Source: Desulfurococcales archaeon
GTDB lineage: Archaea; Thermoproteota; Thermoprotei_A; Sulfolobales; Desulfurococcaceae
Reading direction: 5' to 3'
DNA: 7,666 nt
NCBI GenBank assembly: GCA_015521265.1
Contig: WAON01000025.1
Coordinates: 1-7,666 of the forward strand
Every line of letters starts with the position of its first letter. Within the stretch, counting starts at the first letter, position 1. The translations under genes were made by a program, and so were the position numbers. Below the pieces are notes generated by a model. It saw only the letters and a program-made list of their open reading frames with translations. It had not been told where the DNA came from and made no database searches. Positions 1 through 7,112 of this stretch are shown piece by piece.

Positions 1-21
1 GTGTATAACCGCGTTATTTAA
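1..21 (+). other. Short leader before nrdD with an in-frame stop
   Basis: These 21 bases are in frame with nrdD and end in TAA immediately before its ATG, so nrdD cannot begin upstream in this frame. No Shine-Dalgarno-like purine run is present. The mRNA may be leaderless or nearly so, but the expected TATA position, about 26 bases before the ATG, falls outside the window. The bases could also be the tail of an upstream gene, which cannot be decided here. Confidence 0.5.
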
Positions 22-3000
22 ATGGTATTACCGAGAAAACCATATCTACCAAAATCCCCAGAGTATTCCCCGTTTTTAACAAGGGAGGGTTTTATTGGGG
101 TGTGGTTAGGGTTGGAGAAGCTCGTTCATGTTGATCGTAGGGTTAAGGATCCTGTTGAAGAATATGCTCGTTGGAATAGTCTAGATGTTAATGAGAATGC
201 GAATAGGTATATGGGGCCTACTGGTTTCTTCAGCTACCTCCTAGAGGAGTATATGAAGAAGACACTCCTAGACTTAATGCCGGAGCCGGTGCTTAGAGCA
301 CATATTAACGGTTATATTTACGTGCACAAGCTACCCCACAGCCTTTACATACCATACTGTACAGGGCACAGTATTGCAAGGCTGCTTGAGAAAGGATTGA
401 AGACTCCAACGATAATCTCCCGCCCCGCAAGACACTTCGACACATTCGTAGATCACGCCGCAAACTATCTAACAACACTACAACACTACTTCACAGGAGC
501 ACAAGCCTTTAGCAGCGTAGAATGGTACGCAGGCCCCTTCATACGAAGGGATAAACTAGACTACAAACACGTAAAACAACACGTACAAAGACTAGTATTC
601 AACCTAAACTATCCCACAAGAGTGGGTATGCAGTGTTTATCGGAAGATACGAAGATCCTCACACCGGATGGATGGAAGGGTTACAAGGAAATAAAGGAAG
701 GCGATCTAATATATACGTTTAATCTTAAGTCAAAGACAATAGAGATTAAACGAGTAAGGCATGTACATGTGAGTAGATTTAGGGGTAAGATGTATAATTT
801 AAGAAATAGAACACAAGATCAACTCATTTCTCCGAAGCATAGAGTTGTATGGCTAGATTTTAATGATCACAATACTGTAAGATATAATGAAATTGAAGAA
901 CTATTAAAATATAAGTCACCGATACCTATTCCGACTACTGCATATCCATATTATGAGGGGAAGGATTACCCTATAAGTGATGAAGAGCTAAAGCTAGTCG
1001 CGTGGTTTTTATCGGAGGGCTCGGTTGACTTATATCATAGGAGGAATAATAGGAAGTACTACCGGGTTAGAATAATACAATCCGACGAGGCTCATCCGGA
1101 GAACTTCGATGAAATAATATCTATTCTCGAAAAGATGAAGATGAAATATCGAGTTGCAAACGATAAAGGCCTAGGGAATGCTAAAGTAATTGTACTCAGC
1201 GCTTCATCATCTAAGAGACTATTCAATTTATTAGGTGGTCCTAAGAAAAAACCGCCTAAATGGCTATATAAATTAAGTAGAAGACAAGCCAGGGTATTCA
1301 TAGAGACTTATGTTAAAGGCGATGGCTGGATTGAGTATAAGAATGGGGTAGCTAGAAGAATCAGAATATCAACTACAGATCCGGATATAAAGGATGCGTT
1401 AGTTGCGTTATCAATTATAGCGGGTTATAATGTCTCGGTTAGGAAAAGAAATCCGCCTTCTAGGATAAGCAAAAAGATCCAATACGTTATAACACTAACT
1501 AATACTAGATCCGATTATATTAAGGAAATAAGAAAAGTTGATTATGATGGAATAATTTGGTCGGTGAATACAGAGAATGAAACCGTTATAGCTATGAGAG
1601 AAGGCTCGGTATTCATAACTGGGAATACGCCTTTCACAAACTTTACTGTTACATTGGATGCTCCGAAGAAGATGCTTGATGGAGACTATGCGGTATATGA
1701 TGGGAAGAAAATAGCTCCTCTAGGGGAATATAGGCGGGAAGCTAAAACCTTCTTCCTTGCACTAATAGACATATTATACCATGGAGACATGTACGGTCAA
1801 CCCTTCACCTTCCCAATACCAACACTAATGACAACAGCAGACATGATCTGGAAAGACCCCGAGATCTACGAGGCAGTATTCAAAACAGCAGCACACCGCG
1901 GAAGCTTCTACTGGCTAAACACAAGAGTAGTAGACCCCGACGCTAGCTATGCTATGTGTCTTTATGAAACTGAAAATATCGTGTATAAGGCTGATGGGAA
2001 GATCAATATAGAACCTATAAAGAACTTCTACGAGAAATTCAGAGGCGAGCTTGAAGCCCGAGAAGATGATGGAGCTGAATGGTATAAGCCTAGAAAGAAA
2101 ATAGAAGTATTATCGTATAATCCTGAAAAGAACAGCATTGAATGGAAACCGGTAAAGAGAATTCTAGTCAAGAAGTACAATAAAGCCGTTAAAATAACAA
2201 CGATCGATGGAAGAGTATTCATAGTAAGCCCCGATCACCCAGTATTAACAAAAAGAAGGGACACCGGCAAGCTAATGTTGATAAAAGCTGAAAAACTAGT
2301 TACAAGGAAGAGATTACAGGACTCTAGAATTCCCGTAGTTATGAGCGTTATAAATAGTGATCAGCTTGCTGTATTAAAAGGTGAACTAGAAGTAATTGTC
2401 GATAAAGATTTTGCATACTTCCTGGGATTGTACTATGGCGATGGAACCCTAATTAGGCACGGGTACAATGTTGAAAAGTATAGATCGGACAAAATTAGGG
2501 ATAACTATTACCTAGCAGGAATACAGTTCTCAATAAACAAGTCTGAAAAAGCGATTAGAGAATTCATTGTGAAAATGGCTGAAAAACTAGGTTGCAGGGT
2601 TAGGGAATGGGATGATCCTAGATGGCCTAATACACATTATATCTCGCTCGGCTGTGCAAAACTTGCAAGACTACTATACGATAACGGTGTAAGCCCGTTT
2701 AGTGATGAAAAGAGGGTTCCATGGTTTATATGGAATAGTCCTGCAGAGGTTAGGAGGGAGTTCATACGAGGCTTCTTAGATAGTGACGGGTATTATAGGG
2801 ATGGTGTGTGGGAGCTGCACATTAAAAACGAAAAGCTTGCAAGAGACATTGTATTATTAGCATCACTCTCCAATATATCAGCCTATCTCCGCAGGAATAA
2901 GGATGGCAGCATCGTAGTTTATTTCCCCTATATGAAGCCGTACAAGCATCACCGGGAGGGAATGGTAGTATGGATAGCGCTTAAGAAAGCAGAGATTATA

Positions 3001-4134
3001 GAAGTAGATGGTTTATTTATCGATGTAGAAGTTGACGGCCCCCACTACTTTGTCCATAGTGATGGAGTAATAACACATAACTGTTGCAGGATAAATATTG
3101 ATAAAAACGAGCTGTTATACGCTTATAGCTCTAAGCCTAAGGGGTTGGGTTTAGGGTTTAGCTTGAAGAAGGATCTCGAGGAGCAGAGGGAGGAGAGTCT
3201 TAGGAAGATCGAGCAGCAGAGGTTCGGTGGTTTATGGGCTATGCCGGATATTACTGGTTCAGTGAATGTTACAACAGTCAATCTCCCGAGAATAGCGCTC
3301 GAAGCGCGTGGGGATGATGATAGGTTCTGGGAATTATTCGATGAAGTACTAGGCCTTGTAAAGCTTAGTGAGGATTGGTTCCGTAAAAGATACCTAGCCC
3401 TAATGAGCCGCTACCCTGGAATGTATAGTATGATCAAGGAGTACTTGAAAGAGTTCCCGGCCAGTCACTTCAACACTATCGGTATACTGGGATTACCGGA
3501 GGCTGCAGCGATCTATCTACAGGAGCCTAGCCTGTGGTTCGAGGGTTCTAGGAGAGACTGGCTTAGGGCTGCAGAGGTGATGAACAGGATGGTAACCTAC
3601 GCGGTAAAACACGCTAGGGAATGGATGAAGCAGACCGGTACACCGTGGAACGTCGAGGAAGTACCGGGTGAATCAGCGGCTGCGAAGCTAGCGATCAAGG
3701 ACTACAAGCTATACCCTGAGCTGGGAGAGTATCTGAGCGACCCCGAAAACCCGATCTACTCTACCAGTATAGCACCATACTATGGATCAATAGACTTACC
3801 GGAAAGAATCGAGATAGAGTCAAGGGTTCAAAAAACATTCACCGGCGGAGTAATGATGCACATATTCCTAGGCGAAGAACCCGATCCAGAGGCTCTCGCA
3901 AAGCTTACGAAGAGACTACTGCAGACAGACCTAGTATATTGGAGCTACACACCAGCAATAACACACTGCAACAAGTGCGGTAGAACATTCACCGGCTTAT
4001 ACCGCAGATGCCCAGTATGCGGTAGCGAAGACGTAGAAGTATGGAGCAGGATAATAGGCTACTACCGCCCACTAAAGAACTGGAACCCATACCGTAGAAA
4101 AGAATTCTGGACCCGCAGACACTATAAATCCTAG
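22..4134 (+). CDS. nrdD: Class III anaerobic ribonucleoside-triphosphate reductase, interrupted by two inteins
   Basis: Oxygen-sensitive glycyl-radical enzyme reducing NTPs to dNTPs in the cytoplasm. The 1370-residue precursor comprises extein 1 (1-204), intein 1 (205-535), extein 2 (536-645), intein 2 (646-1020) and extein 3 (1021-1370). Splicing would give 664 residues, a normal length for a NrdD without the N-terminal ATP-cone, and no ATP-cone is visible. Family landmarks: PHSLYIPYCTGH, with C113 likely the first active-site Cys; RVGMQ/TPFTNFTVTLD, split by intein 1; SYAM/CCRIN, split by intein 2, the likely thiyl-radical loop; GSVNVTTVNLPRIA; a four-Cys zinc site (C1316, C1319, C1330, C1333); and the glycyl-radical loop RIIGYYRP with G1346 (G640 after splicing). 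The ATG directly follows an in-frame TAA and has no ribosome-binding site. The activase gene is next downstream. The function is secure; splicing activity is inferred from intact motifs. Confidence 0.97.
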   Translation: MVLPRKPYLPKSPEYSPFLTREGFIGVWLGLEKLVHVDRRVKDPVEEYARWNSLDVNENANRYMGPTGFFSYLLEEYMKKTLLDLMPEPVLRAHINGYIYVHKLPHSLYIPYCTGHSIARLLEKGLKTPTIISRPARHFDTFVDHAANYLTTLQHYFTGAQAFSSVEWYAGPFIRRDKLDYKHVKQHVQRLVFNLNYPTRVGMQCLSEDTKILTPDGWKGYKEIKEGDLIYTFNLKSKTIEIKRVRHVHVSRFRGKMYNLRNRTQDQLISPKHRVVWLDFNDHNTVRYNEIEELLKYKSPIPIPTTAYPYYEGKDYPISDEELKLVAWFLSEGSVDLYHRRNNRKYYRVRIIQSDEAHPENFDEIISILEKMKMKYRVANDKGLGNAKVIVLSASSSKRLFNLLGGPKKKPPKWLYKLSRRQARVFIETYVKGDGWIEYKNGVARRIRISTTDPDIKDALVALSIIAGYNVSVRKRNPPSRISKKIQYVITLTNTRSDYIKEIRKVDYDGIIWSVNTENETVIAMREGSVFITGNTPFTNFTVTLDAPKKMLDGDYAVYDGKKIAPLGEYRREAKTFFLALIDILYHGDMYGQPFTFPIPTLMTTADMIWKDPEIYEAVFKTAAHRGSFYWLNTRVVDPDASYAMCLYETENIVYKADGKINIEPIKNFYEKFRGELEAREDDGAEWYKPRKKIEVLSYNPEKNSIEWKPVKRILVKKYNKAVKITTIDGRVFIVSPDHPVLTKRRDTGKLMLIKAEKLVTRKRLQDSRIPVVMSVINSDQLAVLKGELEVIVDKDFAYFLGLYYGDGTLIRHGYNVEKYRSDKIRDNYYLAGIQFSINKSEKAIREFIVKMAEKLGCRVREWDDPRWPNTHYISLGCAKLARLLYDNGVSPFSDEKRVPWFIWNSPAEVRREFIRGFLDSDGYYRDGVWELHIKNEKLARDIVLLASLSNISAYLRRNKDGSIVVYFPYMKPYKHHREGMVVWIALKKAEIIEVDGLFIDVEVDGPHYFVHSDGVITHNCCRINIDKNELLYAYSSKPKGLGLGFSLKKDLEEQREESLRKIEQQRFGGLWAMPDITGSVNVTTVNLPRIALEARGDDDRFWELFDEVLGLVKLSEDWFRKRYLALMSRYPGMYSMIKEYLKEFPASHFNTIGILGLPEAAAIYLQEPSLWFEGSRRDWLRAAEVMNRMVTYAVKHAREWMKQTGTPWNVEEVPGESAAAKLAIKDYKLYPELGEYLSDPENPIYSTSIAPYYGSIDLPERIEIESRVQKTFTGGVMMHIFLGEEPDPEALAKLTKRLLQTDLVYWSYTPAITHCNKCGRTFTGLYRRCPVCGSEDVEVWSRIIGYYRPLKNWNPYRRKEFWTRRHYKS
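634..1626 (+). mobile_element. Intein 1 of NrdD, LAGLIDADG homing-endonuclease type, Gly-Asn C-terminus
   Basis: In-frame protein-splicing element of 331 residues (205-535) interrupting the conserved GMQ/TPFTN motif. It starts with Cys205 in a block A sequence (CLSEDTKILTPDG). Block B is SPKH with H273. Two dodecapeptide endonuclease motifs follow: LVAWFLSEG with acidic E332 and IETYVKGDG with D434, so the endonuclease looks intact. It ends FITGN/T: Asn535 is the cyclising residue, the +1 nucleophile is Thr, and the usual penultimate His is Gly534. Some characterised inteins splice without that His. The DNA is AT-richer than the exteins: rows 841-900 and 1201-1260 hold 16 and 21 G+C of 60, against 28-31 in sampled extein 3 rows. 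This fits separate mobility. Boundaries are set by NrdD motif continuity and block A/G residues. Confidence 0.95.
1957..3081 (+). mobile_element. Intein 2 of NrdD, LAGLIDADG homing-endonuclease type
   Basis: Second protein-splicing element, 375 residues (646-1020), inserted between Met645 and the CCRIN motif expected to carry the thiyl-radical cysteine. Block A begins at Cys646 (CLYETENIVYKADGK). Block B reads GRVFIVSPDHPVLT with H739. The endonuclease motifs are FLGLYYGDG with D807 and FIRGFLDSDG with D922, both acidic residues present. Blocks F and G are canonical (FIDVEVDGPHYFVHSDGVITHN covers them, residues 999-1020), ending His1019-Asn1020 with Cys1021 as the +1 nucleophile. Apart from Cys1 it holds C858 and C878. 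Row 2341-2400 has 20 G+C of 60, again lower than the exteins. It differs from intein 1 in length, endonuclease motifs and C-terminal dipeptide, so it is not a recent copy of it. Confidence 0.96.
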
Positions 4135-4163
4135 GCTTTAACCAGTAACCACTAACCCAATAC

Positions 4164-4188
4164 ATTTTATAGGATAAACCCTATTTAT
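4164..4188 (+). promoter_or_regulatory. Possible archaeal promoter for nrdG-thyX-dcd
   Basis: The 74-base gap after nrdD holds TTTTATA at 4164-4170, a plausible TATA box that would start transcription near 4190-4197 and leave a leader of about 12-18 bases. A second A+T element, TATTTAT at 4182-4188, is about 26 bases before the nrdG ATG and could give a leaderless transcript. A GAGAGG purine run at 4191-4196 may aid ribosome binding. Read-through from nrdD remains equally possible. Confidence 0.4.
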
Positions 4189-4208
4189 CAGAGAGGCTTG
4201 CCCGAGCC

Positions 4209-5006
4209 ATGGAGAAGCTAGCCGAGAAACTAGCTAGTAGAAGGAGCTATGCTCTAATAGGTAGCGGCTGGAAACCCGTAAGCATGATCGACGTATATGA
4301 ATCAGTAACCTTCACACTATGGCTCTGCGGATGCAACCTCAAATGCCCCTTCTGCCACAACTGGAGGCTGGCCGAGAAAAAGCCCGGATACTGCTACACT
4401 CTAGACCTTGAAAAATTATTCGATGAGCTTGGATCGGCTAGGCTACTAATAGACTACCTACACGTAACTGGTGGAGAACCACTAGTACAACACCAGGCAC
4501 TAGCGGAATTCTTCAGGGAGGCTCGGGAAGAGCTTGGTGTTAGGATTAGTTTAAACACTAACTTCACACTATACAAGCCATTGGAGAAAATGATCACTAA
4601 AGGACTAGTAGACCACTTAGCAACCGATCTAAAAATACCACCACACAGACTATACGGCTACCAGCCGAGCATCGCGGAGAAACTATGGAAACTATACCAG
4701 GAATCACTAAGGCTAGTCGCAGACTATAATATACCCCTAGAACTCAGAGTACCAGTATCAAAAACTGTAAAAGATGAAGAAATACGGGAATACGCTGGAA
4801 TAGTAGCTGAGATACTCGAGAAACACAACAACTACTACGTATTAATCCAGCCACTACTAGGCCCACCAATAACAACGCCCAGAAACACCGAGTGGTGCCG
4901 GGCACACTGCGATCCAGGTCCTGAGAAGCTTGAACATGTCGGTGAATTATTCAAGATGATGGGTTATGAAAAAGTGATCGTCCGTAAAACACTGGTATTC
5001 GGGTGA
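4209..5006 (+). CDS. nrdG: Radical-SAM activating enzyme of anaerobic ribonucleotide reductase
   Basis: 265-residue radical-SAM protein that should reductively cleave S-adenosylmethionine and place the glycyl radical on NrdD. The 4Fe-4S motif CNLKCPFC supplies C42, C46 and C49 in the CX3CX2C arrangement, preceded by an extra Cys at C40 and followed by HNW. The SAM-contacting TGGEP motif is at 87-91, and the later strands LNTNF (115-119) and TDLKIP (139-144) fit the barrel. A second pair, C230 and C234 (WCRAHC), lies near the C-terminus and has no role I can assign. The N-terminal style (SMIDVYESVTFTLWLCGC) resembles the longer archaeal NrdG2-like activases more than short bacterial NrdG. The ATG at 4209 is the first start after an in-frame TAG at 4170. 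The location right after nrdD supports NrdD as partner; other glycyl-radical substrates are less likely. Confidence 0.9.
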   Translation: MEKLAEKLASRRSYALIGSGWKPVSMIDVYESVTFTLWLCGCNLKCPFCHNWRLAEKKPGYCYTLDLEKLFDELGSARLLIDYLHVTGGEPLVQHQALAEFFREAREELGVRISLNTNFTLYKPLEKMITKGLVDHLATDLKIPPHRLYGYQPSIAEKLWKLYQESLRLVADYNIPLELRVPVSKTVKDEEIREYAGIVAEILEKHNNYYVLIQPLLGPPITTPRNTEWCRAHCDPGPEKLEHVGELFKMMGYEKVIVRKTLVFG

Positions 5007-5008
5007 TC
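5002..5008 (+). promoter_or_regulatory. Strong ribosome-binding site of thyX overlapping the nrdG stop
   Basis: GGTGATC matches the complement of the archaeal 16S rRNA 3' tail and ends 7 bases before the thyX ATG at 5016. The nrdG stop TGA (5004-5006) lies inside it, so terminating ribosomes would sit on the thyX initiation site. This suggests translational coupling and fixes the thyX start. Confidence 0.8.
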
Positions 5009-5015
5009 AGCAGGA

Positions 5016-5981
5016 ATGGTTCTAGTACAAGTTGTTGCAGAGAAGTATAAGCCTAGCGTCGAAATAATCGAGTATACACGGGATGCTCCGAGAATAATAG
5101 CATCAGCCGGGAAACAGACGCTCTCACCCAAAGAATTCCACGAAATAATGGAGTCGATGAACGGGGAGAAGACGTGGAAGTGGATAAGGGAGCTGATCAG
5201 GAGGGGGCATGGATCACCACTAGAACACGGAGTCTACACATTCCACATAACCTGCAGCAGAGTTGCAAGCCACCAACTAGTAAGGCACAGGATCGCTAGT
5301 TATACGCAGCTAAGCCAGCGATACAGCGATAAATACTTAAGAGAAATGATCAAGATAATAGGAGAAAAACTAGGAGTAATTCCCAGGTTAAAGAAGCCGG
5401 GCAGGGAGGATTATCAAGAATACAGCAGGTTAATCAATAGATACCTAGAGACAAGCCCGGGCTATGATGAATTATTAAATATTGTATCCGAAGCCTACAT
5501 CGCACCCCCAAGCATAATCCGCACTAAAGACAAGGCCTTCCTAATACATTTATTGAAAAGTACGGCAGCATACTATGAAGCCCTCGGGAAAGGAATTAGT
5601 TATGAGGATGCACGATTCCTACTACCACAAGCTGTAAAGACAAAGATCCTGGTAACAATGAATGCAAGGGAGCTAATAGAATCCTTCCTACCACTAAGAA
5701 TGTGCAGCCATGCACAATGGGAGATAAGATATATAGCATGGAGCATCTGGAGAAGACTAGTAGCGATCCATCCAGAATTATTCCTATACACTGGTCCAAG
5801 ATGCGTATACATGGAAAACCGCGTCCGGGAAACACCGTGCAGCCTACCAGACCTATTAGGAGGAAAGTGCGAGTTCACTATTACGCGATGTCCAGAACTA
5901 GTCCCAAATAAGGGAATCCATAAATGCCTCCACTATGCATCAACCGACCCATGGAGTGTCTCGGAGGCTGGAGGGGATTGA
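5016..5981 (+). CDS. thyX: Flavin-dependent thymidylate synthase ThyX with Cys-rich C-terminal tail
   Basis: Converts dUMP to dTMP using methylenetetrahydrofolate (or an archaeal equivalent), FAD and NADPH. The ThyX signature RHRX7S is present as R90-H91-R92 to S100 (RHRIASYTQLSQR). Other family landmarks are SPLEH (67-71), MNARELIESFLPLRMC (215-230) and HAQWEIR (232-238), which contribute flavin- and nucleotide-binding residues. At 321 residues it is longer than the usual 210-260. Part of the excess is the insert around 103-165, and part is a tail after about 258 holding five cysteines, C263, C275, C285, C292 and C304, spaced CX11CX9CX6CX11C, possibly a metal or disulfide cluster. Initiation is set by the GGTGATC site. 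The gene lies 9 bases after nrdG and overlaps dcd by four bases. Identity is secure; the tail's role is unknown. Confidence 0.96.
   Translation: MVLVQVVAEKYKPSVEIIEYTRDAPRIIASAGKQTLSPKEFHEIMESMNGEKTWKWIRELIRRGHGSPLEHGVYTFHITCSRVASHQLVRHRIASYTQLSQRYSDKYLREMIKIIGEKLGVIPRLKKPGREDYQEYSRLINRYLETSPGYDELLNIVSEAYIAPPSIIRTKDKAFLIHLLKSTAAYYEALGKGISYEDARFLLPQAVKTKILVTMNARELIESFLPLRMCSHAQWEIRYIAWSIWRRLVAIHPELFLYTGPRCVYMENRVRETPCSLPDLLGGKCEFTITRCPELVPNKGIHKCLHYASTDPWSVSEAGGD
5963..5980 (+). promoter_or_regulatory. Ribosome-binding site and TTG start of dcd in a TTGA overlap
   Basis: GGAGG at 5963-5967 stands 10 bases before TTG at 5978-5980, and a second purine run GGAGGGGA abuts the start. The TTG shares bases with the thyX stop TGA (5979-5981). 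Starting here gives an N-terminus MILSDWDIR, the standard dCTP deaminase beginning. The upstream ATG codons at 5924 and 5951 would add 18 or 9 residues absent from the family. Confidence 0.8.
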
Positions 5982-6508
5982 TCCTCAGCGATTGGGATAT
6001 CAGGGTTTACCTCGAGAAGAATCTCCTAGTAATAAAACCGATCTATCCGGACACGATAAGGGAGAATGGGGTAGATCTAAGGTTCGGTGAGGAATTCTGC
6101 AGATTCCCGAAGCGGAGCGATGTAGTAGTCGATACTAGGAATCATAGGATAGATGAAATATTAAAATGTGAGAAAACAACACGGGAGAAGGGATTCATTA
6201 TAAACCCTCTCGAGCACGTATTAGCAGTAACACATGAATGGATCGAGCTACCCCACGACCTAATAGGATTCGTAAACCTAAGAAGCACCTTCGCAAGATA
6301 CAGCCTATACATACCGCCAACAATAGTAGACGCAGGATTCCGAGGAAACCTAACAATCGAACTAATAGGCGGAAGCATACCCATAAAAATCTACCCGGGA
6401 CAGAGATTCCTACACCTAATATTCGCTAGGACAAGCAGCCCAGTATACAAACCATACAGTGGAAAATACCAGTCCCAGAAAGGAGTAACACCACCCAAGC
6501 CAGGATAA
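5978..6508 (+). CDS. dcd: dCTP deaminase family protein (dCTP to dUTP, possibly on to dUMP)
   Basis: 176-residue trimeric Dcd/dUTPase-fold enzyme supplying deoxyuridine nucleotide to ThyX. From the TTG start it reads MILSDWDIRVYLEKN, then NGVDLRFG (30-37), a hallmark of the family. The active-site segment is RSTFAR (102-107) followed by VDAGFRGNLTIEL (117-129); by alignment from memory, S103, R107 and E128 match the catalytic Ser, Arg and Glu of E. coli Dcd. The end YSGKYQSQKGVTPPKP matches the nucleotide-closing C-terminal tail. Archaeal members include bifunctional dCTP deaminase/dUTPases, and by eye I cannot say whether this one stops at dUTP. No separate dUTPase gene lies in the window, which makes a bifunctional form attractive but unproven. 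It is co-translated with thyX through the TTGA overlap and ends 43 bases before the convergent rubrerythrin gene. Confidence 0.9.
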   Translation: MILSDWDIRVYLEKNLLVIKPIYPDTIRENGVDLRFGEEFCRFPKRSDVVVDTRNHRIDEILKCEKTTREKGFIINPLEHVLAVTHEWIELPHDLIGFVNLRSTFARYSLYIPPTIVDAGFRGNLTIELIGGSIPIKIYPGQRFLHLIFARTSSPVYKPYSGKYQSQKGVTPPKPG

Positions 6509-6514
6509 GATGGT

Positions 6515-6520
6515 AAAAAA
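6515..6520 (-). terminator. Oligo-T terminator of rubrerythrin
   Basis: Read on the minus strand, six consecutive T residues lie 32 bases past the rubrerythrin stop, the kind of T tract that ends archaeal transcripts. A short inverted pair, GTAAAA (6513-6518) and TTTTAC (6541-6546), spans the gap and gives only a four-T run (6541-6544) for the plus-strand operon, so termination after dcd is less clear. Confidence 0.5.
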
Positions 6521-6551
6521 TACTAGTTAGTTGTAACCCGTTTTACAGCCC

Positions 6552-7112
6552 TTAGAATCTCTTAAAAGTCCTGCCCAGTGCCCCACATATCGGGCATTTC
6601 TCCGGAGGCTCCCTACCTATATAAGTGAAGCCGCATACGGGGCAGATCCATATGTATCCATCCAACGGCCAATCCCTACCCTGATCAACGTATTTCTTAG
6701 CCTCCCTAAACAGCTTCGCATGTATCTTCTCAGCTTCAAGAGCCCACCTAAAGCTGAGCTCAGCGGCTCGATCACCCTGAAGCTTTGCAACCTCAATATA
6801 AGCAGGATACATCTCGTTAATCTCGAATTCCTCACCCATAATAGCCAATTCCAAGTTCTTACTAGTACTGCCGGGGCCGAAGGGGGCTTCAGCAACAACC
6901 TTACTACCTTCCTTCAAACCACGAAGCTTCTCAAAATGATTCCTCGCATGGATCTGCTCCGCATAAGCTACAGCACGGAACAAGCGGGCAACATTCTTAA
7001 ACCCCTCCTTCTCAGCAATATCTGCAAACAACAAGTACCTCATATGAGCCATAGACTCCCCGCCGAACGCACTTTTCAAGTTATCCCTAGTAATAAGACG
7101 ATCACCACTCAT
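6552..7112 (-). CDS. rbr: Rubrerythrin (di-iron peroxidase with C-terminal rubredoxin domain)
   Basis: 186-residue cytoplasmic non-haem iron peroxidase that reduces hydrogen peroxide in anaerobes with electrons from rubredoxin or NAD(P)H oxidoreductases. The N-terminal four-helix domain carries the di-iron ligands: E19 (GGESMAHMRY), E52 and H55 (AEQIH), E94 and E97 (GEEFEINEMYP), and E128 and H131 (AEKIH). The C-terminal rubredoxin domain holds one iron on C157, C160, C173 and C176 (CPVCG and CPICG). Length and domain order are standard, and nothing is missing. The ATG at 7112 leaves the usual short lead before TRDNLKSAFGGES. No Shine-Dalgarno site precedes it; GGTGATC occurs just after the ATG, where it cannot serve this start. 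It is convergent with the dNTP operon. Its upstream region has a proximal TATA box and, farther out, paired palindromes, so peroxide- or redox-responsive control is plausible but inferred. Confidence 0.96.
   Translation of the reverse strand: MSGDRLITRDNLKSAFGGESMAHMRYLLFADIAEKEGFKNVARLFRAVAYAEQIHARNHFEKLRGLKEGSKVVAEAPFGPGSTSKNLELAIMGEEFEINEMYPAYIEVAKLQGDRAAELSFRWALEAEKIHAKLFREAKKYVDQGRDWPLDGYIWICPVCGFTYIGREPPEKCPICGALGRTFKRF

Noticed and set aside
5596..5911. Overlapping 69- to 92-residue ORFs inside thyX on both strands
   Set aside because: All lie within the conserved ThyX C-terminal coding region and have no ribosome-binding sites or recognisable motifs.
5924..5977. N-terminal extension of dcd from ATG 5924 or ATG 5951
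   Set aside because: The extra residues overlap the end of thyX and match nothing in the dCTP deaminase family. The TTG at 5978 has a GGAGG site and gives the standard MILSDWDIR beginning.
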